NCBI GenBank assembly: GCA_013348845.1
Contig: CP054675.1
Coordinates: 124,001 to 188,000 of the forward strand
DNA length: 64,000 bases
Direction of reading: 5' to 3'
From: Candidatus Tepidiaquacella proteinivora
GTDB lineage: Bacteria > Bacteroidota > Ignavibacteria > Tepidaquicellales > Tepidaquicellaceae
Shown: piece after piece, positions 1-9,355 of the stretch
Position numbering within the stretch: the first letter of the stretch is position 1
Layout: each line of letters starts with the position of its first letter
The notes under the pieces: generated by a model
Databases searched by the model: none
Told to the model about the DNA's origin: nothing
What the model saw: the letters and a program-made list of their open reading frames with translations, nothing else
Translations under genes and position numbers: made by a program

Positions 1-2515
1 TTACACTTTCGCAGATAACTTTATTCGCAAGTGAGTCGTCAAAAAATCTTGAGTGAGGAATTATATGGTCAACCTGATAATAATCACTAAATAATTTGCT
101 AAATTCAATTGTTTTCAATGTATATGGAGAAATTTTATTTTGTTCTTCCCAGAGTTTATATTTTTCAATATTTATTAATGTCTGGGGAATATTCTGCTCT
201 TCAAGTTTTTTTCTTATTTCATTGTTCCTTTTTTCATTATCCAAAACACTTTTATATATTTTTTTCCTTTCTTCAGCGTTATTTTTTAATTCACGCACTA
301 ATTCAATTCTTATTTCATCAGGTTTCGTTTTGTGATGTTTCCAGATACTTTTAACTAACTGTAATGTTTCATTCAATATCTGCTCTACAATTGGATTTCT
401 TAATGTATATTTTTCTGCATTTTCAGGGTCTTCTATTTTTCTTTGTTCATAGGTCTTTATATCATGGTAATCTTTTAAACCGTCAGAGATTTCTGCTGTG
501 TGTTGTCCATAATATAAAATCATTGAATATGAAGCCATTAACCCGCCGGTATCAAAACAATTTTGATTTTTTGAATAATATTCGCGTAAAAAATTATCAA
601 TATTTTCGTCTTCTTCTGCATTTTTTATTTTTTCGATTTTTTCTTTTACATCCGGTCTTATCTTGTTTATATCGAAATATTTACCTGCTCTCATTAGGTT
701 CAGGATATTACTGATTGCTTTAGCTGATAATGAACCGTATCTTCTTGTAAATCTTATTTTTCCAATTTTGATTAAAATTTCATCATTTATTATATTTTTA
801 TTTTCATTATCAAGAATCGATTCCAAATACTCTTTTATTTTTTTTATTCTATCACTGTTCAGGTCATACTCATTATCATTATTAGGATTATACATATTAT
901 ATTTTTCGGGATTTTTCTCATAATTTTTAGTATCAATAATTAAATCGTCATCTTTTAACCAATTGTATAATATCCTCCATAATAAAGTTAGATTTGCTGT
1001 ATCTTCTAATTTTAGCTTAATGAATAAATCATCACCAAGTAATTTTTTTAAACTTAACAAGGTTTCATTTCCTTTTAATTTGGATTTTACATGCATACCA
1101 TTCAAATAATCTTTTTCCTTTCTTAGATTTAACAATTTAAATACTGAGCTATGATTTATTTCTTTTTGATTATTTAATTTATTATATAGTAGTTCTTTTT
1201 CTTCTGTTGATAAAGGTCTGTCATAATAATATTTTTTCCCATTGACGGTGGTAATTGTATTTATACTTAAATTATTGATTTCTTGCCAAATTCTATATTC
1301 CTGATATAGTGGGTGACTTTGTGGTATAACTTTTAAATTCTTCTCAAATCTGCAATTACCTATTATAGCTATTTGTGGTTTGAGAGGTCGTTGGTAATAA
1401 ATTATCATTTCCTTTATCAGATATTTTAGTCCTTCTTTTAGTATAATTTCTCTATATTCACTTTGGCTCTTCGATTTACCCGGGAATAAATATTCTGCAA
1501 TTTCCTGAAGAATACTCTTATCGGTATTGTTTAAAAAATCGTAATATTTTGACTGATTATCCCAAATAGCATCAAACTCTCTTTTATATCTATCTCTTAA
1601 AATTACATGATTGCGAATTCGATACCATGGATTTTCTTTTAATTTTTCGTAAAATAATTCTGCTATGTGTGGATTACCTTTTGATTTAAACTCATTTTCT
1701 AATTGTTCTAATTCAATTTTCCAATTACTTTTTTTGTGTTCAACAAAATTTATTGTTTTTATATCACCTGTTTTTTTATCTCGTTTTATTTTAATTTCTA
1801 ATTCAATTTCATTTCCTTCTTTTAGGTTTTGAATGATAGTGGTACCTGTATATTCTTTCCCATATATATTTTCAACAGTAATCTCATATTTGGATATTTC
1901 TTTATCTTGACTTTTTTTTCTTGGTTTAATTTTATCAATTTCTTTTATTGCTTTAATTATTACTTTTTCTATCAGTAGCTCATCATTTTTAATACTTATT
2001 TCTGTTTCTTCATTTTCAGTAATATTTTCTTCTTCCGGATTTCCCCCTGCATACCCTCTTAGTTGATTATATAAATATAAAATCCTTCCAAAATCTTTTA
2101 TATCAATTTTATCATAAAGTGATTTTTTTCTTAATTCAATTATTTCAAGTGCATTTAATTGTTTTGTACCTTTTGGTATGGGCTTTATTTTTAGAGTTTG
2201 TATTTTTTCAGGAGGAGGTATTCCATCTTCAATATGAATGAAATCTGGAAGCATATCTAATTTATGTAATACATAAATTAATTTGTTTCTCCTTTGTTTA
2301 AACCTTTTATTCCTTCTCCTTGACATACGGTACATTCTTCTCTTTGCATTCCTTGTTATTTGTGCCCCTTGTTCAAAGTTACTTTTATCTTCGCCCATTG
2401 GAATAATTCTACAACCTAAATCAATAATTCTACCTTTGTTTTCTTCCTCATTTTTTTCAATTAAAGCCCAGCCGATTGAATTTGTCCCTATATCAAGGCC
2501 TAAAATTTTTTTCAT
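1..2515 (-). CDS. cas9: CRISPR-associated endonuclease Cas9, large type II (II-C-like), N-terminal 838 codons only
   Basis: RNA-guided DNA endonuclease, truncated by the left window edge, not by a stop. I translated the minus strand from the ATG at 2515 and found 838 uninterrupted codons. RuvC-I is LGLDIGTNSIGWAL (residues 5-18) with catalytic D8. The arginine-rich bridge helix spans about 54-76 (TRNAKRRMYRMSRRRNKRF and onward). NQLRGYAGG is at about 150-158. A lysine/glutamate-rich insert follows at about 160-270. RuvC-II is DEIRIELVRELKNN with E738, and the HNH core VDHIIPHSRFFDD has H817. The HNH position suggests a full length near 1350-1450 aa, typical of large Bacteroidota/Ignavibacteria Cas9 proteins. 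RuvC-III and the PAM-interacting domain lie outside the window. A divergent tracrRNA gene sits just upstream. cas1, cas2 and the array are not in the window and would be expected to the left. Family and completeness of the visible part are certain. Subtype II-C is inferred from tracrRNA style and architecture. Confidence 0.97.
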   Translation of the reverse strand, partial: MKKILGLDIGTNSIGWALIEKNEEENKGRIIDLGCRIIPMGEDKSNFEQGAQITRNAKRRMYRMSRRRNKRFKQRRNKLIYVLHKLDMLPDFIHIEDGIPPPEKIQTLKIKPIPKGTKQLNALEIIELRKKSLYDKIDIKDFGRILYLYNQLRGYAGGNPEEENITENEETEISIKNDELLIEKVIIKAIKEIDKIKPRKKSQDKEISKYEITVENIYGKEYTGTTIIQNLKEGNEIELEIKIKRDKKTGDIKTINFVEHKKSNWKIELEQLENEFKSKGNPHIAELFYEKLKENPWYRIRNHVILRDRYKREFDAIWDNQSKYYDFLNNTDKSILQEIAEYLFPGKSKSQSEYREIILKEGLKYLIKEMIIYYQRPLKPQIAIIGNCRFEKNLKVIPQSHPLYQEYRIWQEINNLSINTITTVNGKKYYYDRPLSTEEKELLYNKLNNQKEINHSSVFKLLNLRKEKDYLNGMHVKSKLKGNETLLSLKKLLGDDLFIKLKLEDTANLTLLWRILYNWLKDDDLIIDTKNYEKNPEKYNMYNPNNDNEYDLNSDRIKKIKEYLESILDNENKNIINDEILIKIGKIRFTRRYGSLSAKAISNILNLMRAGKYFDINKIRPDVKEKIEKIKNAEEDENIDNFLREYYSKNQNCFDTGGLMASYSMILYYGQHTAEISDGLKDYHDIKTYEQRKIEDPENAEKYTLRNPIVEQILNETLQLVKSIWKHHKTKPDEIRIELVRELKNNAEERKKIYKSVLDNEKRNNEIRKKLEEQNIPQTLINIEKYKLWEEQNKISPYTLKTIEFSKLFSDYYQVDHIIPHSRFFDDSLANKVICESV

Positions 2516-2549
2516 AATTTTTTATTTGATTTTTAAATTTAATTTTTTT

Positions 2550-2635
2550 AGATTTTTACAAATTTGAAAGCAAGAACCACAATAAGGATTATTCCGTTGT
2601 GGAAAAGCCCCAATTTTTAAATTGGGGCTTTCATT
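2550..2635 (+). ncRNA. tracrRNA gene, divergent from cas9
   Basis: Trans-activating CRISPR RNA that would pair with crRNA repeats and load Cas9. The anti-repeat is ACAAATTTGAAAGCAAG at 2558-2574. It is followed by a nexus hairpin, CCACAA (2577-2582) and TTGTGG (2597-2602), enclosing AAGGATTATTCC, and then by a strong terminator hairpin. From memory, the AAGGATTATTCCGTTGTG core and the TTGCTTTCAAATTTGT complement recur in Bacteroidota II-C tracrRNA and repeats. The 5' end is an estimate because I see no clear promoter. The gene lies in the 5' leader region of cas9 on the opposite strand. Confidence 0.88.
2604..2631 (+). terminator. Intrinsic terminator and 3' hairpin of tracrRNA
   Basis: A perfect 13-bp inverted repeat, AAAGCCCCAATTT (2604-2616) and AAATTGGGGCTTT (2619-2631), with a T-rich 3' arm and a following TCATTATTT. 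It forms the last stem of the tracrRNA and is the natural end of transcription rightward. Confidence 0.88.
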
Positions 2636-2870
2636 ATTTATATATAATTTTTTTTCCAATTTAATACTGTTATTTTCCCTTACTTTAAAAATAAAATTAT
2701 AGAATAAAAAAATAAATATAATAAGTTTTTGATAAATGAAAACTTATATAAGTATAATAACAATAAATTTTTTATTTACTATTTTTTTGAAGTAATGATT
2801 TTTGATAATTTTTTAGAATTTATTTTTTATATTATTTGTTAAATATTGAAGAAATTAAATTTTTATTTTT
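2636..2870. other. AT-rich intergenic spacer, no gene seen
   Basis: Spacer of 235 nt between the tracrRNA terminator and the DUF3298-like gene. It is almost pure A/T with short poly-T and poly-A runs. It contains no ORF with coding character, no repeat array and no recognisable RNA. It presumably carries the promoter of the next gene, but I cannot assign boxes with confidence. Confidence 0.5.
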
Positions 2871-3536
2871 ATGAAGAAAATAATATTTATCTTTTTAATT
2901 TTCGTTACTGCTAAGGTTTTTGCACAGTATAAAATCGATACGGTTGCATATTTTGTGGAAAAAACCGATAAATATTCTATTGAGGTTTATATCCCGAAAA
3001 TGTATGATGCTGTTAATCAGGAATATGCCAAAGATTTTAATTTGCAGATGGAAGAAATGGCTAAGGAAAGAAAAAAATACTATCAGCGTATGGTTAAAGA
3101 GATTACTGATGATGATATTATGCCGTATCAATTTCATTATTCTTTCGAAATTGTATATAGTGAAAGAGATTTCATAAGTATTTTGTTTTATTCTTATGAA
3201 TATTTGGGGGGAGCACACGGAATAACGCCTCTGTATTCATATAATTATGATTTTTATTTAAGGAAGATTATTACTCTTGATGATTTATTCTATGGTAATT
3301 ATCTGAAAGAAATTTCCCGTATTTGTATTGATGAACTTAAAAATATGAATATCTCTGATGATGATTGGATTTCAGAAGGCGCATCTCCTAAACCTGAAAA
3401 TTATTCAGTTTATAATTTTCTTAAAGATGGAGTAGTGATAACTTTTTCTCAGTATCAGGTTGGTCCTTATGCAATAGGAACTCCGCAGGTATATATAGAA
3501 TTTGACCAATTAAAAAAGTATTTAAAGAAATTTTAG
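2871..3536 (+). CDS. Exported DUF3298/DUF4163-like protein
   Basis: Exported protein of 221 aa and unknown precise role. A signal peptide MKKIIFIFLIFVTAKVFA ends before Q19. The C-terminal half fits the DUF3298 family (found in RsiV and in deacetylase accessory domains). It has the GGAHGITPLYSYNYDF block, then ITLDDLF, then a late DGVVITFSQYQVGPYAIG block before a final LKKYL segment. In RsiV this fold binds lysozyme, but nothing here shows a ligand. No lipobox cysteine is present, so it is probably periplasmic. It is followed 48 nt later by the cysteine desulfurase, possibly on the same transcript. Family placement is from motif memory. Confidence 0.8.
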   Translation: MKKIIFIFLIFVTAKVFAQYKIDTVAYFVEKTDKYSIEVYIPKMYDAVNQEYAKDFNLQMEEMAKERKKYYQRMVKEITDDDIMPYQFHYSFEIVYSERDFISILFYSYEYLGGAHGITPLYSYNYDFYLRKIITLDDLFYGNYLKEISRICIDELKNMNISDDDWISEGASPKPENYSVYNFLKDGVVITFSQYQVGPYAIGTPQVYIEFDQLKKYLKKF

Positions 3537-3584
3537 ATATATTCCCGTTAGTCTTTAAAATGCAATTTTAATATTCAGGTTTCT

Positions 3585-4739
3585 ATGGATGAAATCTTTC
3601 TTGATAATGCTTCAACAACGCCTGTTGAAAGTGAAGTAATAGATTATATGCTTCCTTATTTAAAGGATTATTTCGGCAATCCGTCTTCTGTGCATAGTTT
3701 CGGAAAAAAAGCAAAGGTATTAGTTGAAGATACTCGTGATGTAGTAGCGGATTTTTTAAAATGTAAATCAGAAGAAATTTTTTTTACCTGTGGTGGTACT
3801 GAATCAAATAACACTGTCATAAAAGGGCTTGCATTCAGGCATTTAAATACTGGTAAAAATCACATAATTACAAGTAATGTTGAACATCCTTCTGTTCTTG
3901 AAACAGTTCTATACTTAAAGGAAAAGTTCGGGTTTAATGTTACGATTTTAAAAGCAAATAAAGAAGGAAGGGTTTTACCACATTCTGTTGATGAAGCAAT
4001 AACAGAAAATACTTTTCTGATTACCATAATGCATTCGAACAATGAATTGGGAACAATTAATGATATTAAATCAATATCAGAGATAGCAAATGCCAGAGGG
4101 ATTCATTTCCATTCAGATACTGTTCAAAGTATCGGGAAAATTTTATTTGATTTTGAGGATATAAAACTTGATTCTGCTTCACTTTCTGCACATAAAATTT
4201 ATGGTCCTAAAGGGATTGGGGTTCTGTATTTAAAAAATCCATTAAAAGTAGAGAAATTTATTCACGGCGGTGGCCAGGAAAAAGGGTTCAGAGCAGGAAC
4301 AGAAAGTGTCCCTTTAATTGCAGGTTTGAAAAGAACTATAGAAATTCTGAAAACAAAAGTAGAAAAAGATATTGAACATTATTCAAAACTGAATAAATAC
4401 CTGAAAGATCAACTTTCGTTAAATTTTCCAGAAGGAATTTCGTATAATTCGCCGGAGAAAAATGTTTTACAAAATATTGTGAATATTAAAATAGATTATC
4501 GTAAATTTAAGATAGATCCAGAGATGCTGATTGTAATGCTTGATTTGAAAGGAATTGCTGTTTCGGGTGGTTCTTCTTGTCATTCCGGAGCGATGAAACC
4601 TTCAAAAGTGTTGCTTGAATTAGGTCTTTCTTTATCTGATGCTTTGAGTTCATTAAGGATTTCATTCGGCAGGTATAATACTTTCAGTGACATTGATAAT
4701 TTTTTAGATTCTTTGAAAAAAATTTTATTAAATCAGTAA
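3585..4739 (+). CDS. Cysteine desulfurase, NifS/IscS family
   Basis: PLP-dependent enzyme of 384 aa that takes sulfur from cysteine for Fe-S cluster or tRNA thiolation pathways. It starts with the family signature FLDNASTTP. It has the GGTESNN cofactor-binding segment, the PLP lysine K204 in SLSAHKIYGPKG, and the active-site cysteine C332 in SGGSSCHSG. Length matches class I IscS/NifS enzymes. No iscU, iscA or mnmA is adjacent, so I leave the symbol blank: it could serve either Fe-S assembly or tRNA modification. It ends 4 nt before the Ycf48-like gene. Confidence 0.95.
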   Translation: MDEIFLDNASTTPVESEVIDYMLPYLKDYFGNPSSVHSFGKKAKVLVEDTRDVVADFLKCKSEEIFFTCGGTESNNTVIKGLAFRHLNTGKNHIITSNVEHPSVLETVLYLKEKFGFNVTILKANKEGRVLPHSVDEAITENTFLITIMHSNNELGTINDIKSISEIANARGIHFHSDTVQSIGKILFDFEDIKLDSASLSAHKIYGPKGIGVLYLKNPLKVEKFIHGGGQEKGFRAGTESVPLIAGLKRTIEILKTKVEKDIEHYSKLNKYLKDQLSLNFPEGISYNSPEKNVLQNIVNIKIDYRKFKIDPEMLIVMLDLKGIAVSGGSSCHSGAMKPSKVLLELGLSLSDALSSLRISFGRYNTFSDIDNFLDSLKKILLNQ

Positions 4740-4743
4740 AGCA

Positions 4744-6057
4744 ATGAGAAAGTATATATTAATATTTTTAATTTTGTTTTGTTTAATAGATTTAGCATTT
4801 TCACAACCTGCTTCTGTTTGGATAAAGCAGACCAATAGTCCTACAACATACAATTTAAAAAAGGTTTTTTTCGTTGATTCTCTTTATGGTTGGATTATTG
4901 CAGATTCCGGACTTGTTTTCAGAACTTCTGATGGTGGGCAAAATTGGATACAGCAGTATAGTAATTCATCTTTAAATTTTCAGGATATTTTTTTCCTAAA
5001 CAGATATAAAGGGTGGGCGCTCGCCTGGCATTATGATTACAATATTTACGGTTCATATATTTTTTCTACTACAAACGGTGGTTTGAACTGGTCTTCTTAT
5101 CTTTACCCTGATACTATGGTATATGCTAATGTAATTACTTTTACAAGTGAAACTAATGGTTATCTTGGATTGGTATTTCCAAGACCAAGGGTATTGCTTT
5201 ACACTACAAATGGTGGCTTAAATTGGTTACCGTCTGAAATTGCTCAGGGTTTGGTATCAAATTTTCCTATTACAGGAATAAGTTTTATTAATCAGAATAC
5301 AGGTATTGCTGTTGGTGGGTATATAGATATTACAGGGGTTGTGTGGCAAACCACTAATGCTGGTTTATATTGGGTATCGCAACCCGTCGGCGCGGAACCT
5401 TTGTGGGATATTTGTATTTTAGATTCTAATAATCTGTTCGCTTCAGGAGGTGATTTTGAATACGGAATCAGTATATCGCATTCTACTGATTTTGGTAGCA
5501 ACTGGACTTATTCATGGCTTGAAATATTTGGTATGGGACTTTCTATTGATTTTCGTACTCCGAATGAAGGTTGGATTGCATCTGGTTTTTCAGAGAAATT
5601 AGTTTACACTACTGATGCGGGAGCAAGATGGCAGGATATTGAATCACCGGATAGTACAATGATAACAAGTTTGGTTTTCCCGAATTCATATACTGGCTGG
5701 GCTGTTGGTGAGCAGGGGACTATTTTAAAGTATAGTGTAAGTTCTTCTGGTATAAATAATAAATATTCTGAAATTGGAGATTATTCCACTGTTTATAATT
5801 ATCCAAATCCTTTTAACTCATCTACTACCATAAGGTATCAGGTTTTATATCCTTCTTTTGTGAAAATTGAGTTATTTGATATTAATGGTAAGCATATAAA
5901 AACCCTGAGAGAAGAATATCAGAATACAGGTACTTATAATTTTAAATTTTACGCTGATGATTTACCATCAGGTACTTATTTTTACAGACTGAATATAAAA
6001 CAAAATTATGATGGTAAAGAATTTCTTAAGTCAGGGAAAATGGTATTGGTAAAATAA
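4744..6057 (+). CDS. T9SS-exported Ycf48/BNR-repeat beta-propeller-like protein
   Basis: Secreted protein of 437 aa with a signal peptide ending near FS-Q (residues 1-21). Residues about 25-335 contain repeated blades of the form 'TTNGGLNW', 'TSDGGQNW', 'TTDAGARW' alternating with 'GWAVG'/'GWIA' strands. This is the pattern of Ycf48/Hcf136-type and BNR sialidase-like propellers. The last 85 residues are a type A T9SS sorting domain, starting YNYPNPFNSSTTIRY and ending SGKMVLVK. The protein is therefore probably released to, or anchored at, the cell surface. Substrate unknown. It follows the desulfurase closely, but no functional link is evident. Confidence 0.88.
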   Translation: MRKYILIFLILFCLIDLAFSQPASVWIKQTNSPTTYNLKKVFFVDSLYGWIIADSGLVFRTSDGGQNWIQQYSNSSLNFQDIFFLNRYKGWALAWHYDYNIYGSYIFSTTNGGLNWSSYLYPDTMVYANVITFTSETNGYLGLVFPRPRVLLYTTNGGLNWLPSEIAQGLVSNFPITGISFINQNTGIAVGGYIDITGVVWQTTNAGLYWVSQPVGAEPLWDICILDSNNLFASGGDFEYGISISHSTDFGSNWTYSWLEIFGMGLSIDFRTPNEGWIASGFSEKLVYTTDAGARWQDIESPDSTMITSLVFPNSYTGWAVGEQGTILKYSVSSSGINNKYSEIGDYSTVYNYPNPFNSSTTIRYQVLYPSFVKIELFDINGKHIKTLREEYQNTGTYNFKFYADDLPSGTYFYRLNIKQNYDGKEFLKSGKMVLVK

Positions 6058-6079
6058 AGTAAATTTTGATTATAGAATA

Positions 6080-7567
6080 ATGAGAACATTTTTTATAATA
6101 ACTATTCTTCTATTATCATTAATAACTTTTGAAATAGTAAAGTGTGCTGCTGTTAATGATTATTATCAGAATTTCAGATATGTTAAGAATAAATTTTTTG
6201 TTAAAACTAAATATGATTTAAAAGTATCTGAAGCGACAGGGGAAATTTCTCTTATTACTGGAATAAAATCATTAGATTTAAAAATACAAAAATATAAAAT
6301 TACAAGAATCCGAAAATTATTCCATTTAAATAATGGAAATTCTGATGTATATAATAAGCTCGGAATGGGTCGGGTTTATGTTTTTTATATAGATACAAAT
6401 TATAATAAGGATATTTTACAGGTTGTAATGGATTATGATAAAGATATTAATGTTGAATTTTCAGAACCAATATTTATCGGGTATGCTGGTGGTAAAAGGG
6501 ATATTAATAATTCCTGTTATGAAAGAAATTTTTTCCCGAATGATGAGAAGTTTTATCTGCAATGGTATTTGCATAATGAAGGCAAAATAAAGCCATCTTC
6601 AGGAAGCGGAATGGCTAAAATTGGCGCAGATATAAATATGGTTAATGCATGGGATATTGAAACCGGAAGTAATGATGTAATTGTTGGTGTTATGGATTCC
6701 GGAGTAAAACTAAATCACCCTGAACTTTCAGGAAGAATATGGATAAATAAAAATGAAATTCCAAATAATGGAATTGATGATGATAGAAACGGATATGTTG
6801 ATGATGTTTATGGTTGGGATTTTGCTTATGATGATAATATACCCGAAGATGGTTTTGGACATGGTACCAATGTTACAGGGATAATTGGTGCTAATTCAAA
6901 TAATGAAATCGGTTTTGCAGGGATAAATTTCAAGTGTAAATTAATGATTTGTAAAAATTTATCAGATGATAATGCCGGTGAGTATGAATGGTGGGCATTA
7001 TCAGTAAAATATGCTGTGGATAATGGCGCAAGAATTATTAATATGAGTGAAGGTGGAATGGATAATTCAAGAGTTTTAAAACTCGCAATTGACTATGCAA
7101 TTGCTAATGATGCACTCGTCGTTGCTGCTATGATGAACAGGGGAGATAATAAAAATTACTATCCCGCTGCTTTTCCCGGTGTGTTTGCTGTTGGTGCTAC
7201 TGATACAGATGACAGCAGATGTAGAGTCTTTACCTGGGGTGGTGGCAGTTGCTGGGGGAAGCATATTTCTGTTGTTGCTCCCGGAAATAAAATTTATGGT
7301 CTGGATTATTTAGATGATTACAGATTTGATGTTTCCTGGAGTGGTACTTCACAATCTACAGCAATTGTTAGCGGTATTGCATCATTACTTTTATCTCAAA
7401 ATATTGATTGCACAAGCAATGATTTAAAAAAAGCTATAATTAATACTGCAAAAGATAGAGTTGGAGATCCCAAAGAAGATAAAATAGGCTGGGATCAATA
7501 TTATGGACACGGGAGAGTTGATTCGTATCTTGCGTTAAGTTATTATTTACCGGATGGAGCAAAATAA
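6080..7567 (+). CDS. Exported subtilisin-like serine peptidase (S8 family)
   Basis: Secreted endopeptidase of 495 aa. A signal peptide at about 1-24 is followed by an N-terminal propeptide-like region to about 190. The catalytic triad is visible: D206 in VGVMDSGVKLNHPEL, H261 in FGHGTNVTG and S424 in WSGTSQSTAIVSG. An acidic NGIDDDRNGYVDD stretch between Asp and His resembles calcium-binding insertions of bacterial subtilases. It ends shortly after the catalytic domain with no T9SS tail, so it is probably periplasmic or released by another route. The last codons overlap the birA start by 14 nt. Confidence 0.93.
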   Translation: MRTFFIITILLLSLITFEIVKCAAVNDYYQNFRYVKNKFFVKTKYDLKVSEATGEISLITGIKSLDLKIQKYKITRIRKLFHLNNGNSDVYNKLGMGRVYVFYIDTNYNKDILQVVMDYDKDINVEFSEPIFIGYAGGKRDINNSCYERNFFPNDEKFYLQWYLHNEGKIKPSSGSGMAKIGADINMVNAWDIETGSNDVIVGVMDSGVKLNHPELSGRIWINKNEIPNNGIDDDRNGYVDDVYGWDFAYDDNIPEDGFGHGTNVTGIIGANSNNEIGFAGINFKCKLMICKNLSDDNAGEYEWWALSVKYAVDNGARIINMSEGGMDNSRVLKLAIDYAIANDALVVAAMMNRGDNKNYYPAAFPGVFAVGATDTDDSRCRVFTWGGGSCWGKHISVVAPGNKIYGLDYLDDYRFDVSWSGTSQSTAIVSGIASLLLSQNIDCTSNDLKKAIINTAKDRVGDPKEDKIGWDQYYGHGRVDSYLALSYYLPDGAK

Positions 7568-8366
7568 ATTACAGAAATATTTCAAAGAGAGTTGTTTAAA
7601 ATTAAATTTATTTTACCTTCACGAAATTAATTCTACAAATGATTTTGCAAAGGATAATCCTGTAAATCCACCTGCTTTAATTATAACAGATAAACAGGAA
7701 AAAGGAAGGGGAAGATTCAGTAATTTCTGGTTTTCTGCAGAAGGAAAGAATATTACAATAACATTAGTTCAGGAATTAAATATTGAAGAAAGAAAAGTTT
7801 GTGTAGTAAATTTTTATACAGGTATTGTAATATATAATATTTTAAAAAAACTTTTTCCTGAATTGCATATTTCCCTTAAATGGCCTAATGATATAATTAT
7901 AAATGGGAAAAAAGCAGGCGGGATTTTAACTGAATTAATAAAAAGAAAAATACCGGAAACTGATGATTCATCAGTGAAAGCAAGTCTTGTTATAATCGGT
8001 ATAGGTATAAATGTAAATCAGGATGAATTCCCCGAAGAACTCACCAATAACAAATATCTGTCAAAAAATGCAACATCACTTTTTATAGAAAGTGGTAGGG
8101 TTAGTGAACTGGAAGAATTGATATTTAAAATCACAAAAGAATTTTTTATTTATTATGATGCTATATTTTGCCCTGACAGGATTGTTTATTTGTGGAAAAA
8201 ATACTCCGGAATGATTGGAAAGGATGTGGAATTTTATAAAGACAGTGATTCAGAAATCATTAGTGGGAAAATATTTGATATTGAAAGTGATGGTGCAATT
8301 ATTATATTACTCAAAAGTGGTGAAAAAATAAAGATGTATTCCGGAGAAGTGCATTTAATTTATTAA
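7554..8366 (+). CDS. birA: Biotin--[acetyl-CoA-carboxylase] ligase, monofunctional
   Basis: Attaches biotin to the biotin carboxyl carrier protein (270 aa, cytoplasmic). Motifs are INSTND near the N terminus, the biotinyl-AMP loop GRGR at 51-54, the KWPND motif around W110 followed by NGKKAGGILTE, and IGIGINV. The C-terminal SH3-like BirA_C segment (IFDIESDGAII) is present. There is no N-terminal helix-turn-helix, so it is the short type that does not act as the biotin repressor. The start overlaps the end of the subtilase gene, which suggests coupled translation. The gap to nuoA is 39 nt. Confidence 0.93.
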   Translation: MEQNKLQKYFKESCLKLNLFYLHEINSTNDFAKDNPVNPPALIITDKQEKGRGRFSNFWFSAEGKNITITLVQELNIEERKVCVVNFYTGIVIYNILKKLFPELHISLKWPNDIIINGKKAGGILTELIKRKIPETDDSSVKASLVIIGIGINVNQDEFPEELTNNKYLSKNATSLFIESGRVSELEELIFKITKEFFIYYDAIFCPDRIVYLWKKYSGMIGKDVEFYKDSDSEIISGKIFDIESDGAIIILLKSGEKIKMYSGEVHLIY

Positions 8367-8405
8367 TTTTTTTTTATAAGTTGTTAACCAAGAAAAACAT
8401 ATTAT

Positions 8406-8813
8406 ATGATTGCTGACTACGCTCAGATTCTTGTATTTATGATAGTGGCTGTTGGTTTCGTCGCTATCGCATTTATCGCCGCTCTCCTAATTGCTCCTAA
8501 AAAGCCCTCCACTTTTAAGAAAACTACTTACGAATGTGGTGAAGATACTCAGGGTGAAACCTGGGTCAGATTTAATGTCAGGTTTTATGTTGTTGCTTTG
8601 ATTTTCATAATTTTTGATGTGGAAATTGTATTCCTTTTTCCGTGGGCTGTGGTTTTTAAGGAATTAGGATTGTTTGCTTTTCTTGAAATGGCTGTCTTTC
8701 TTATTATTCTGATTTTCGGTTTTATTTATGTCTTGGCAAAAGGTGATTTACGATGGGATAAACCTGAACCTGTTATTCCAAAACTTGAAAGACAGACTTT
8801 TGAAGCCAAATAA
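8406..8813 (+). CDS. nuoA: NADH-quinone oxidoreductase subunit A
   Basis: Membrane subunit of complex I (135 aa, three predicted transmembrane helices at about 8-30, 62-84 and 92-114). The diagnostic segment YECGEDTQGETWVRFNVRFY is followed by FDVEIVFLFPWA, as in NuoA/ND3. First gene of an 11-gene nuo cluster in the order A-B-C-D-H-I-J-K-L-M-N. Only 26 nt separate it from nuoB. Confidence 0.97.
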   Translation: MIADYAQILVFMIVAVGFVAIAFIAALLIAPKKPSTFKKTTYECGEDTQGETWVRFNVRFYVVALIFIIFDVEIVFLFPWAVVFKELGLFAFLEMAVFLIILIFGFIYVLAKGDLRWDKPEPVIPKLERQTFEAK

Positions 8814-8839
8814 TTTATTATTTCAAATTCTAATTTTTT

Positions 8840-9349
8840 ATGGGAATATTAGATAGATTAGATACCCGAATTGAGCAGTTTGAATCAGGGGCAGTAGTTG
8901 TAACTTCATTGGACAAACTGCTGAATTATGCAAGGCTATCGTCTATGTGGCAAATGTTCTTCGGACTTGCCTGCTGCGCTATAGAAATGATGGCTACTTC
9001 AGCATCACATTATGATCTTGATAGGTTTGGAATAATACCGAGACCATCACCAAGACATTGTGATATAATTTTGATTTCTGGTACAGTTACATTAAAAATG
9101 GCAACAAGAGTGAAAAGATTATATGACCAGATGCCGGAACCCAAGTATATTCTTTCTATGGGTAGTTGTGCCAATTGTGGCGGTCCGTATTGGGACCACG
9201 GCTATCATGTATTAAAAGGAATTGATAGAATCATTCCTGTTGATGTTTATGTGCCTGGTTGTCCGCCAAGACCTGAAGCACTTCTTGAAGGGCTTTTGAA
9301 ATTACAGGATAGAATAAGAAATCAGTCTTTAGTTAAGAAAAAAAAGTAA
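8840..9349 (+). CDS. nuoB: NADH-quinone oxidoreductase subunit B
   Basis: Peripheral subunit of 169 aa carrying the N2 [4Fe-4S] cluster next to the quinone site. The cluster cysteines are in [20 protein letters not shown] and [25 protein letters not shown] matches NuoB. Full length, between nuoA and nuoC. Confidence 0.98.
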   Translation: MGILDRLDTRIEQFESGAVVVTSLDKLLNYARLSSMWQMFFGLACCAIEMMATSASHYDLDRFGIIPRPSPRHCDIILISGTVTLKMATRVKRLYDQMPEPKYILSMGSCANCGGPYWDHGYHVLKGIDRIIPVDVYVPGCPPRPEALLEGLLKLQDRIRNQSLVKKKK

Positions 9350-9355
9350 GTTTTT

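Noticed and set aside
1-2515. Possible frameshift or pseudogene in cas9
   Set aside because: I translated the minus strand in one frame from 2515 to the window edge and found no stop. All visible motifs stay in frame.
1-2567. Several rightward open frames of 79-116 codons across 96-923 and at 2283-2567
   Set aside because: They are antisense to the continuous Cas9 frame on the minus strand, have low-complexity F/L/S/Y composition and no motif.
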